Below, in pieces: positions 12,556 to 23,756 of a stretch of DNA of 64,000 nucleotides; within the stretch, counting starts at the first letter, position 1; each line of letters starts with the position of its first letter. The position numbers and the translations under genes are program-made. The stretch is from Istiophorus platypterus. Its lineage: Eukaryota; Chordata; Actinopteri; Istiophoriformes; Istiophoridae. The stretch lies in the NCBI GenBank assembly GCA_016859345.1, contig CM029126.1, positions 11,665,527 to 11,729,526 of the forward strand, written 5' to 3'. Under the pieces are notes generated by a model that worked only from the letters and a program-made list of their open reading frames with translations, ran no database searches and had not been told where the DNA came from.

Positions 12556-15500
12556 ATATGAATATTACTAGACTATTTCCAAGGGTCTGTAGCTTACCAA
12601 ATGACTGATTCAGTAGTGTCAAAATTCAAAGTTTCATTAAACGGTAGTGAAGTTAGGGCTTTAAATATAAACTGCAAGTTAAAAATAGCAGGGTGACTAT
12701 CTGTGTTTGAGGTTGCAGAGTGAATACTCTGGTTTAAAGAAAACAGTTAGGATCAGACTGCCACCTGCAGGTGAAATGAAAGAACTAGGACTGAATAGTT
12801 GCAACCAAACTATCATTTTCCCCTGTTCATTGCTTAACATTTCTCCCATTCAGTTCCTTGCAGCTACCAAATTGACAATAAAAGAATATATGGTTTATTA
12901 AATAAGTTGTTTACAATTAAACCTGTGGCTAACATTCAAACTTGTTTGGATTCAGTTTTATAAAAATGCCAAGTCAGCCAAGGACAGAAGGAGAAATGTT
13001 TCCATGGATGTTAACTTGATCAACATTACATCCTGAGTAGGACAGCAGCGTGATACTTGTCCAGGCTGTGTTTTCTGTATTACAGGTACTGAATGTGTTC
13101 CTGGGTGACAGCAGTGAGCTATTTTCCTGCCATTTATTGCTGGCATACAGCACCACAGGATGAACATAAGAGAGGGAGATGCTGCAGAGTATCATCCTCC
13201 CTGATAGACAGGAGTCATGACTGACAAACAGAGCATGAAGAAGCCACAATGACTGAAATCTACTAAAGACCTTGCCTGTACCAAAAAGGCAAGTCCAAAC
13301 TCTATCTATTCTATTTCTCCACTGGAATTAGTGTTGACTGTTTGTCTGGACTGTTTGTCTGAACTTTTTCCCCACATTTGTACTCAGCCTGATACTTCAA
13401 GAAAGCTGTGTAGATGTTCTTGTTCTGCACCAAATACCCATGTATGTAAGCACAAAATTAATCCTTTGAGTCACTAGTGTCGCTGTACAAACAAGATGCT
13501 GTGTAACTTGATGATTTTATCAGCAGTGGTTAGTAACAGCTATAAAATGGCTGCACCTGCTCTCCCCATGTCTCCGTTACACAACATGTTCTTCCTCTCG
13601 TCCGTTTTTGCACTGACTGAACTTCCAGCTCAGGTGGCTCAGTAACTGACCCGTCCCAGTAATAGTGTCCCCGGAGGGGAAGACACCTCCCATCCTGAGG
13701 AGTCAACACTGCAGAGTAAGCTCTGTTCACTTGCTAAAGAGCAAGTAAAAAATATCTTGCCAAAAAACCCCAAAACTAAACAAAAACAATTTCATTCCAC
13801 TATGAATACTGACCTTTTAACATAAAGGATTTATGGCCAATTTAAGTGTATACAAGCAACGTTTGCTATCAAAGCTTGTCAGCTCTTCTATCAACAGTTC
13901 GGATGTTCAATTTGAACAGTGGTGGAAATGGCTATGCAAAGTCCTATTCAACTGCTCTACTGTAACTTCATTAAAACATCTTTACTGATCATAAAATCTA
14001 CTTTAAATAGGAATAAATGTAGTTCATTAAAAAATGTCCTGTGTATGAAGGTACTCAGCTATTGAGAAAGAAGAACATAGATCTGGATGACTTTAAAATA
14101 CTGGGAGGAGATAGTTCAAACTACATAATTTAACAGTGAAATACAGAAAATTACAGAACAGATTTTTTTAAAAGTAAAGATTATGCTTCTCTTTTCAGCC
14201 TGATGGCTTTACAAATTTCTTAAGTCAACTATTTCAGTAACAAAAAAAAAAAAAAAAACTACTGCAAACTATAAAAAGGACTACTGCACAAAAAGATGCT
14301 TAATTACTTCAGCGGGGCAAAATTCAAAATGCGTTACCTTGTCTCTTGAATTTAAAAGCCAAGAAAAAAATAACTTCAATCCTAATAGATGAGAATGAAC
14401 AAATCCAGTGTTTTGATTGGAAACTTATACTGATCCTTTTAAAACAAGCCATTTCCTCTTACGCACGCATGAAAGACCTTGATCCTAATCAAACTCAAGA
14501 AAGCAGAGTTTTGCAGACTGCTTTCAACGCCCCGCAGCACGGGACAAAAGAAATTCAACCAGGGCTGCTGGTTGTTGAATCTGTTGACTCGTGTCCGCCC
14601 CCCCACACACAGTTCTCACCTTCCACAGTAACCTGCACCTCCTCCTGGCCTCCTCCTGGCCGTGTCTCTGAGCCCCTGGGTGGTCAGTAACTGAACACTT
14701 GCACCTGCCGGAGCGACTCTGAGTAACCCAGCACATCAGAGCCGCCTGGGATGCTGCGGCCCGTCTACGCAGGTGATGCTGCAACAGCCTTTAGGACCAA
14801 ACAGGGAAACTTGCTCTGGGTCTGGCTCTTTTCACAGAGCAGACTGCAAGTGTACAGCTCTGACCTGCAGCCATGTTCAGATTGAAAGATTATTATGTTT
14901 TTTTTAACCTGTTGGATACTAATTAAGGAAAGAGAGTCACATTTAAATGGCATCAACAGGTCGTGTTTGCAGAAATATCAAATATAAAAGGCCCTATTTG
15001 TAGATAACAATGATCATCTTTCCTCTTCAGTTTACGTTTGACTTCACAGTGCTGTAACTATGCTAATGAGCTAAAGCTGATCCATCTTCCTTCCCTGCAG
15101 TTAACATGCTATTCGTGATTATTCTAAGAAACTGATTGGAGGTATATTTTTTTTTCCTTAATTTGTTTGATAAGTCATTTTTGTCTCTTATATTAACTAC
15201 ACGGGCAAATTCTGGATCACATTTGACTGATTGAGGATTTCAGAGCACCACGCGTTCAAATCAGGCGAAAAAGGCTAAAAAAAAAAAAAATCAAGGAACA
15301 AACAAAATCCTTACGTGTTTCAAAAGTTAGATATGATTTTACGAGCCCTAGGCTCAATTATTAAGAAGCAGATTAACTGCTAAAAGACCTACCTTGATTA
15401 AATGCCCGGGCCTGTTTGGACAAGCATCGTGTGTCGCAGCTCTTCGCGTTTTCCTCCGATGGAAACTCCGATGCCTCCTCCAGAGAAACTCGCTAAAAGC

Positions 15501-15569
15501 CGTAGCGGAGTCGTTGAAAGTCGGGGACAGGTGTGTGCGTGTGGGGCGGGGCATCACACCTGAACTTAC

Positions 15570-15639
15570 TTTATTTGTTTATTTATTTATTTATTTATTT
15601 AGATTATTCATTCATCTATTTATTTATTTATTTATTTAC
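15570..15639. repeat. (TTTA)n microsatellite
   Basis: Two runs of TTTA units separated by an ATTCATTCATC interruption. It sits directly upstream of the khdc4 promoter. Confidence 0.95.
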
Positions 15640-15849
15640 CCGATACGCACCGAGGAAGTACGCGCGGGCGTCTGGCGCCCTCTCGCGGCAGCGTCGCCGC
15701 ACTCGAAACCCCACCGGAGGCGGAAACGGCGCGGAGCTAGCGCCCACAACACAGCCTACCCGAGTTAGCCGTGCGGGACTGAAGTTGGGGAGGGGGGTTC
15801 GCGTTTCATCTCGCACCGACAGGAAAGTTCCCCTCTGGACAAGACATTG
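15640..15849 (+). promoter_or_regulatory. CpG-rich promoter and 5' UTR of khdc4
   Basis: Dense CpG sequence begins at 15,650, immediately after the TTTA repeat, and continues through exon 1 into intron 1. An ETS-like GAGGAAGT lies near 15,653. No TATA box is seen, as expected for a housekeeping gene. The exact transcription start is not visible. Confidence 0.6.
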
Positions 15850-18800
15850 ATGTCATTTTGCGGGACCCAAAACGGCGGGTGAGTGTGTCAAACCGGGCGA
15901 TTTTGGATTTTTTATTCCCTGTGATATTTGAGCCGCCGTCCAGATGCTTTCGGTTAGCCGGCTGGCTAGCTGGCTAGCTAGCTACCCAGCTAGCCACCTA
16001 CCTACCGTTGCACAGTTGGTGTGATCATGGCGGACCGTCGTTGGGTTGCCCGCTGTGCACAGGTTCATGCCAGTTTTCTCTGTTTTCCCGTTACATAAGA
16101 AGATCGTATGCGGGTTTACGGTGTCCCCGCACTTGTGTTATACACGGATGATCACAATAAACCGAAATCGTCACTAGGCGAGAGGAGATCGTAGAGTCCA
16201 GCTTTTCACGTTTGTCATTTTCCATAACATAAACAATAACAGTGTCGCTTTTATTGCAGCTAGTCCGTGACAGGTGTGTTGGGGTAGATTAGGTCACTAC
16301 CAACAACACCCAACGCTAGTTCGCTTCCCATTTCTTTTCCCTCCCCCAATTCACCTTCTCCTTTCTGGCGTTTCAGCCGCCGCAGCAAGTGGGACCAGCC
16401 CGGCCCGGGCCCGGGCCCCGGCTCCGGGGGGATGGGGGAGGCTGAAGCTGCGCCCACCGGGGCCCTGGATGCAGCGGCTGCCGTGGCCGCCAAGATTAAT
16501 GCCATGTTGGTAGCCAAAGGCAAGCTCAAACCCTCGCAGATAGGGACGCCGGGACCTCCCGAGAAGGTGAACATCGTCCTTAGATAGCGTCATACGTCCT
16601 GCCGTTAGTTTTGGCCAGGTGTGCCTGATTGCTCCCCACACAGCTGGTCCAGCTGATGATGGTCAGCGATCCAACTCTCCCGTCGTATTTCAAATGGGAA
16701 AGCTCAGGCCCAGACAAGTTGATTGATCATCTCACAGTAAAGGGAATTTACTCACTGTCTCTCGTGGGTTTTCACACAGGGTTGTGTGCATCATGAGACA
16801 ATATAAATTTGTCTAAAATAGGATGTTTTTTAATACTATTAAAATTTCAGTTTGCATTGTGTGTTTCTGATAAGTGTGGGAGAAATCTGACTACATAATT
16901 GTGTATTAGAAGTAATTGAGAAAAGATAATTGAGCCAAAAAAAACTAAAACAAAACTACCACTCAGTGTGCCACAAGAGTTAGGCCGATGATAAAGATTT
17001 GATATTTGCAAGTGTCATCAGTATGCTAAGGCACACAAAGCTAGCTGTTGCAAGGTCTTTGTGTCTATTAGTACATATTATCCTTTTCACCTACATTAGA
17101 GTATATGCGACCGCTCTAATGTGGGTGTAGACACTAGTCATGTTTTGAGTGAATTCACAAAGTTTTTGCTTAAATATTATAGTAATAGTACAGAAACTAG
17201 TAATATACTATATAACATAAAAATTATTAGTGTGGTCTCTTGCCTGAATTCGGTGATCTTGACCACAGTGTATTTGAAGTGAATCATAATTTAATCACTT
17301 GGCTCCTCACTCAGGCTATGGGTATTGGCAAGTCTCCAGTGCCGACAAAAGCCAAGGATGACCTGGTGGTAGCTGAGGTTGAGATCAATGACGTCCCGAT
17401 CACCTGTCGAAATCTCCTGACACGTGGGCAAACACAGGATGAGGTCAGCAGCAATAATGACATTCTTATCGTACAGCTTTATGTTCATCATTAAGTCTTT
17501 TGATTACTCATTGATGTTTTATGCCTTTCACATGGTTGATCTGTAGATTAGTAAAGTCAGCGGTGCTGCGGTTTCAACCAGAGGTCGTTACATGACAGTA
17601 GAGGAGAAAGGCAAAGCTCTACCAGGGTGACTTCTCTCACTTTTGGAAACTGATCATACAACTAGTTGCTTGCTGTTTGGAGTTGTTGTATTAAAACAAC
17701 CATGTTTCTGCTGTTTACACATAGAGATCGACCTCTGTATCTGCATGTCCAAGGACAGACTAGAGAGCTTGTTGACAGTAAGTATTTTAACAAACTTATC
17801 TTTCGGTAATAACTAATGTACTTCTTCATATGGGCTGTGATTAGGCTAATTATTTTGTCTTGTCCTTGTTCTCCAGGGGCAGTCAATAGAATCAAAGAGA
17901 TAATCACCAATGGCGTGGTCAAGGCTGCAACTGCCTCATCGTCGTCGTCGTCGTCCTCCTTCTCCCCCAGTGGGGCTTCAGTCACAGTTTACCAGCAGCA
18001 TAATCCGCCTCCTACTTCATTGCCCCCCATGACCCATCACAAACCACACTTTCAGTCTGGGGTAAGAAAGTTCCCTTTTTTCATTTTTACTTTTCATGAA
18101 CCAAGATGTTATTATGAAAAGCTTAGTATACCTTAAAATGATTTTATAGTTTTTCATCCACAATTACTGACAGAGCAGACAAACTCCAAGTCCATTTTTT
18201 TCCATTTCATATCTCTTTAACAATTACTGTCAACCAATTTCAATGCATATGTTTTAGTTTGAATAATTTCTTTTTACCCCACATATAATGCTTGGTTTTA
18301 CTGTTGCTTGATGGTGCGCTGTTTTTAGAAAGATTGTGATTGGTATGTTCTGTTGCAAGCTCAGACAGAGATCTAAGATCTGCTAGATTGCGCAGCCTCA
18401 TATTTACAAGAACTGTTGGAATTCAGTTTGGAATAATGAATACTAAACAAATTTGGACATGCTGAAAAGGATAAAAAATAAATTGAAGTTGAATGTGTGA
18501 AGAATCTGATGTTGGAGCTTTTGAGCACAACAACCTTGAGACTTTTGAAGAGTCAATTGCATTATCTTCCAACTTTGTATCTTAATTTCCATACATTGTT
18601 CCAACAAATTTAACACTGTGTTTTCCTGGAAGATAACATCACACATTAATCAATTCAAAAAATCAGTATATTACCAGTATTGCAAATAATGTAAAACAGA
18701 TATGATTTGTAGTAAACTGACATAGTGAAATGTTAAGAAAATGTCAACCCTGTCGGTCCAAATATTATTTGGTCGGTGGATAGTTGTAATTATATACAGC

Positions 18801-21800
18801 AATGTACATAGTTGTATTTATGCCTTTGTGTTGTCTTCCTATGTCAGATGCATTATGTTCAAGACAAAGTCTTTGTGGGACTGGAGCACGCTATCCCAGG
18901 GTTTGTGGTCAAAGAGCAGGTCGAGGGCCCCGGCTGTTCATACCTGCAGCACATTCAGGCTGAGACTGGAGCCAAAGTCTTCCTCAGAGGAAAAGGATCG
19001 GGTTGTTTAGAGCCTGCCTCTGGACGAGAGGCCTTTGAACCCATGTACATCTACATCAGGTGGGTGGTATCCTATGAATTAAGAAATATAAACCTATGTT
19101 TTTTTAGGGATGATTCCTGCTTGCGCAGTTATTTGAGCTATCTAAAAAAGTTTTGTTTTTTTTTTTCGTTTGTTTTTTTTTTCGAAATTTCGGGCCACTA
19201 GAGCTAAATGCTATCCTTTTCCTCTCCAGTCATCCTAAACCAGAAGGACTTGCAGCAGCAAAAACCTTGTGTGAAAACCTGCTACAAACAGTGAGTAAAT
19301 TCCTGTTACTGTGAGATGATCAATAAATTTTAGGCCTGAGTTTTCACATTTGAAATATGACTGGCATCCCATTACAAGATTAACTGATTGGAGGGAGAGT
19401 TGGTTCACTGACCATCACCAGCTGAACACAGTTGGGTAGGGTGCAATCATTCCAATTATTTGGACATTTGGCACAGTTGTAGCTGTTTAGAACACCCATA
19501 CAGATCACAACAAATGTTCCAGAGGCGCACACCAAAGTAGCAAATGGTTAGTTAATGCTGTATATTCTTGACATATAAAATTCTTAGCCATGAATAACCT
19601 ATCAATCAATAATATCCAAAGTGGCCGATTGACATTTCCAAACTGTAAAACTATTGTTGTTGCCAGCCAACTCTGGAAAACAAAGCTAAGAGTTTCAAAA
19701 AAGAAAAATTAATTGCACACTTAGTATCGATGGTGTCATTGATCCAAGCTTTCTCAGATGTGCCATTGAGAAAGTACCTATTAGCACACACTAATAACAA
19801 ACTGTAGATAGCTGTGTCAGTGTTGTATATATTCTATACCATGAGTTAAGCTGGTATTTTCGGCACACAGTCGGAAAAATAATACAACAAAATTTTACAG
19901 GCTCAAAGGGAGTATGTTTGGTTCCACCAGGAGATGTTAATGAACATTTTTCTCTCTGTAGGTCCATGTAGAGTATTCGCGCTTTCTCAATCAAATGAGC
20001 ACCATAATGCCAACACAACAAGGTATACAACAACTGGTTGTTTATCTGTGGTTTAGAGTTATCACTAGGGTTGAAAATATTCTTCTTCAGCTAACAGCTT
20101 TAACATTCTCAGTCAGACATACTGTGTATGACTGTATAAGTCATCGACAGAGCCTAACATGATCTGTCTCCCTCACCTTCCTCCTCCAGGCTTTGCACAG
20201 CCTCCAGTGGTGAACGGGATGCCTCCACAGCCTCCTTACTACCCCCCTGCTGGATACCAGCCAGGCTACCCCATGCCTGTACCCCCACCTCAGCCGCAAC
20301 CTGTCCCTCCACCTTATACTGTTCCTCCTCCTATACCGCCCGCAGCACCGACGGCTGTGCCTCCCCAGTACCCCCTTCCACCTGGCCCTGCCCCCGTTCC
20401 AGCTCCTGCCCCAGCTCCTGTTCAGCGTAGTCTGCCACAGGTAGGACTGTGATGAACCATCACATCTCCCTAAAAAAAAACAAAACCCTAAAATAAATAA
20501 ATAAATAAAATCTGATTTTCTGAAGATGTAATATGTGTTTTTGATTTTTGCCAAATAAATTCATTAAAATTATAAATTTTGAAGCAAACAAATTCAGACA
20601 TTTGCTAAACCACCTGGTTTAGCACACAAAGCAATAATACTGTTTTCTCTTTGCAGACTCTTCCTCCTGTCACTTTTCCACCATCTGCTGCAGCGCCACC
20701 CAAAGCTCTGCCTGCTGCTGCCCCAACCAACCCACCACAGAAAAGACGCTTCACAGAAGAGGTGCCAGACGAGAGGGACAGTGGTCTACTCGGATACCAG
20801 GTGATAAACGGCTTCCCCACCTTTATTAAACCTCATCATCCTCTGCTGGTTTTTATTTTTAACCCCTCTTTCCTTTTTTGGTCAATCTTTTAGCTCCCCT
20901 TTTTTTTGGGGGGGTGCTATTTGTTTGTATGTGCTCAGTTTTACCTGAGTGCAGCTTGTGACTTTCATCAGCCATTCATGAGGCATCTCTGTCATAAGAT
21001 GCTCTCTTGCCCCACTGCCTGGGATTTATCCTTCCTTTCATCCTCCTTTTTATCAAATGTTAAATGAACATCGGTTGAGATAGCATGGCCTGCTGTCTCC
21101 TGTTGTTGTCCCCTTACAGTTCACTTGTGTGTTTGTACTGGTATTATGGAGTTTCATAAAAAGGTATTATTTCTGAGAAGCTTTAAGTATCTTTCATAGT
21201 GGACGGGGAAAAAAGTCAGTGTAATTCAGGTTTGTGGTAAGATATAACTTACATTAACAGATTTTTTCATTTTGATGCTGGGATAGGTATATTATTATAG
21301 TGTCAGGACAGGGTTTAGTAGAGTTTGTCTGCTAATCGTGCCTGTGTGTTTTTCTGCTCATAGCATGGACCCATTCATATGACTAATTTAGGTGCAGGCT
21401 TCCCAGTGGGCAGCCCCGAGACTGTAGGACCCCAACTGACGAGTTCCTCTGGTCAGCCGAGTGAGAGGGACAGGTACATAGAGTTTTGTTACATTTGTTT
21501 ACATTTTACTAATGAAAAAAGAATAATTTGCAAGGATGAGGAGGCATAGTGAGCTCACAACAATCTCTTTCGGTTCCCCAGTAGGCAGCTAATGCCTCCA
21601 CCACCTTTGCCTGTGAATGGAGTGAGACCCAAGATGGAGGATAGAAGGGCACCCCAAGGCCCCGTGGGTAAGGGCATTATCCTGTGGACTGACAAATCCC
21701 TGCCCAAATCCAAATCCACAGTTCCTGACTGCAGACTGTGCCCCCATATAAGCTCAGCCTGGATCTATTCACAGCCTTAATGTAGAGCTGCAGAGAGTAA

Positions 21801-22870
21801 AATGTAAATCTTCCCCCAGGCCACTGAACTGTGTCTCAATGTCAGTGGTTTTACTTTAGATTGTCGATGCAGTAAATCTGATACATCAAGACATATATTT
21901 GGCAAATTCAAAAAAGGAAGCTTTTTCTTTTGGATGTGAATAATTAACCCTCTTATTGTTGTGGCAGATTAGATAAATGTGGCATTACATGCCATCATAC
22001 GCGCACACTCAGCCTCAAACTGGCCCTTATGCTTCTTATGATTCTTACAGGACTCTGCTGCTGTGACTAGAATTCTACAGATAGTGAGGTGGAGCTATGA
22101 CTTGACATCTTTGTGCATTATTCAGTCGTTTTGTAAAGAAATCTGAAAAGTCGAGTCCACCTCACTGTCCCATTCTGATGACACCATCAGTCTGGAGTGA
22201 CAGTAGTTTGTTTGCTTTCCTCACTAACAAGAATCTCTCCTGTTTTTGTGTTTTTCTCTTTTTCTCTGTGTTTTTCTTCTCTTCCATGTATCTCTGGCGT
22301 GATGCTGGATACTGATTGGGGGTGGGGCACGACTCGTCCTGTGACACTGTCCTGCCACTCGATTGGATGGCCCTAACACTGTCACTCCCCACCAACCAAT
22401 GGCTGCTTTTGAATGGCTGCCTCCTCCTATACTCTACTGACAAACTATGATTTAAATCTATTAACTATTTCTTTCTCCCAAAATGTGTTTGGAATAATTA
22501 ACTTGAACCTGTCTTATTTGAAATTTGTTGCTTTTGTTGTTTTTTTTTTTTTTCTCTCTCCATCTCTTCATTTTTCTCCACCTCCCTCCCCAAATGTGCC
22601 ACCTCCCCCGTTCTTTTGCTTGTCCACCCTCTTCTTCTTTCAGAGCCCACAGTAAAGAGATTGAAAACAGGTTTGGTAGCGTACACTGGTGATTCTTCTG
22701 ATGAAGAGGAAGACCACTCCGCCTCCAAAGCCTCGGGGCCAGGTAACCCTGGGGCAGTCCCCCCCACCTCCTCAGGCTGGACACAGGGCTATCGCTGCCC
22801 TCCTCCACCACCCCCTCGTGCTAAAACACAGCCACAGCCGCAGTTGATGCCTTTCTGGATGGCACCCTAA
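15850..22870 (+). CDS. khdc4: KH domain-containing protein 4 (BLOM7-type splicing factor)
   Basis: KHDC4 is a nuclear RNA-binding protein linked to pre-mRNA splicing through SNEV/Prp19. I resolve 14 coding exons: 15850-15878, 16377-16566, 17315-17443, 17547-17626, 17725-17777, 17877-18061, 18848-19059, 19230-19290, 19962-20022, 20190-20440, 20657-20800, 21364-21473, 21585-21667, 22644-22870. All junctions are GT/AG with matching phase and give 604 aa (human 614). Landmarks are GGRRSKWDQP, ALDAAAAVAAKINAML, a first KH-like domain (about 88-165), a second KH domain (about 223-320, GPGCSYLQHIQAETGAKVF, LRGKGSG), a Pro/Tyr-rich region (334-465), QKRRFTEE, DSSDEEE and the terminal MPFWMAP. The start codon has a weak context (T at -3), but MS-x(n)-GGRRSKWDQ agrees with mammals. 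Exon 13 has a tandem acceptor. The longest introns (18,062-18,847; 21,668-22,643) hold nothing I recognise. Confidence 0.97.
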
Positions 22871-23460
22871 AACAGGAGAAACCTTAACTCCCTCAGTGCT
22901 TTTTCCCAAGTCTTACAGGAAGTTCACCCAAACTGAGCCCTTCTTTTTCCAACACCCAATGCCCATTCATCACATGGATGACTCTTTAATAGCTATGTTT
23001 GTCTGAGCATTATTTCAGTACTTGGGTCCAAGCGGACACTCTAATCTTTTGGAAAAGTTTTTGTTCATGTTTTTTCTGTGCCCACATTATAGTTTGAAGA
23101 TTAATGTTTGCAGGACTGTAGCTCCAAACTATTTTGTGGATGTATAGATGGTCAAATGAATGATCTTTTGCCCCTAGTCTTATTTTGAATGGATTGATAA
23201 CCAATGCCAGGTGAAGTGTTTGAACTTAGTGTCTTTTAAAAAACAGTATCACATGGCAATGATGTTGTACATCACCAATCACTTTTCATTTTATCCCCAA
23301 TTTCCTACTTTTAACCCCATCCTTTTTTCTATCAAGTCAGTGACACCATCCTTTCCTATTCTGGTCTTTTGTACAAATCATATTGAACTAATATGTGGGA
23401 AAACCTATTGAATTTATTTCATGCTTTTATGAAATAAATAAAGTTAATTTATTGCCATGT
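22871..23460 (+). other. 3' UTR of khdc4
   Basis: AT-rich sequence from the stop codon to overlapping AATAAA signals at 23,433-23,442 (AATAAATAAA). A T/G-rich stretch (TGTTTGAGTTTGTGTTTT, 23,458-23,475) follows, as expected for a cleavage element. Cleavage is inferred at about 23,455-23,465. Confidence 0.75.
23433..23442 (+). terminator. khdc4 poly(A) signal
   Basis: Two overlapping AATAAA hexamers on the + strand, followed within 20-40 bp by GT-rich sequence. Confidence 0.8.
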
Positions 23461-23472
23461 TTGAGTTTGTGT

Positions 23473-23478
23473 TTTATT
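23473..23478 (-). terminator. ndufv1 poly(A) signal
   Basis: TTTATT on the + strand reads AATAAA on the - strand, about 280 bp past the ndufv1 stop codon. A second reverse AATAAA lies at 23,448-23,453. Either would place the ndufv1 3' end at or inside the khdc4 3' end. Confidence 0.65.
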
Positions 23479-23756
23479 ATACCACATATTTTCTTTAATT
23501 AATGTAGATTAAGTTAGCATCTTACTGCAGAATTTATGACAAAAATAGATAACCTGTCCAAAGATGATAACTTTAAACTTGGAAGAAACTTTAAATTCTG
23601 CATAGCAACTTGCATTGTACAATCTATACAAGAAGCAAAATACTTTCATTTTAAAAACATATTTAAAAGCAATGTTTACAATGTGGTATAACATGGTAAG
23701 CTATGTAATAACACTGTTGTTAAAGACAGGAATCTGAGATGGACATCTGAATGCAT

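Larger units (their letters stand above)
9216..15640. other. Intergenic region between uts2r-like and khdc4
   Basis: No gene is recognised. The region holds MITE copy B (12,225-12,555), a poly-A run at about 14,242-14,258, and two moderately GC-rich, non-repetitive patches (10,240-10,540 and 11,080-11,430) that could be conserved regulatory DNA. The second patch includes a TATA-like GTGTATAAGAGG at 11,357. Open frames up to 124 codons show no domain. Confidence 0.55.

Noticed and set aside
15394..15850. Frames of 105-124 codons overlapping the khdc4 promoter
   Set aside because: They run through the TTTA microsatellite and the CpG island. No domain, and the khdc4 exon 1 start is better supported.
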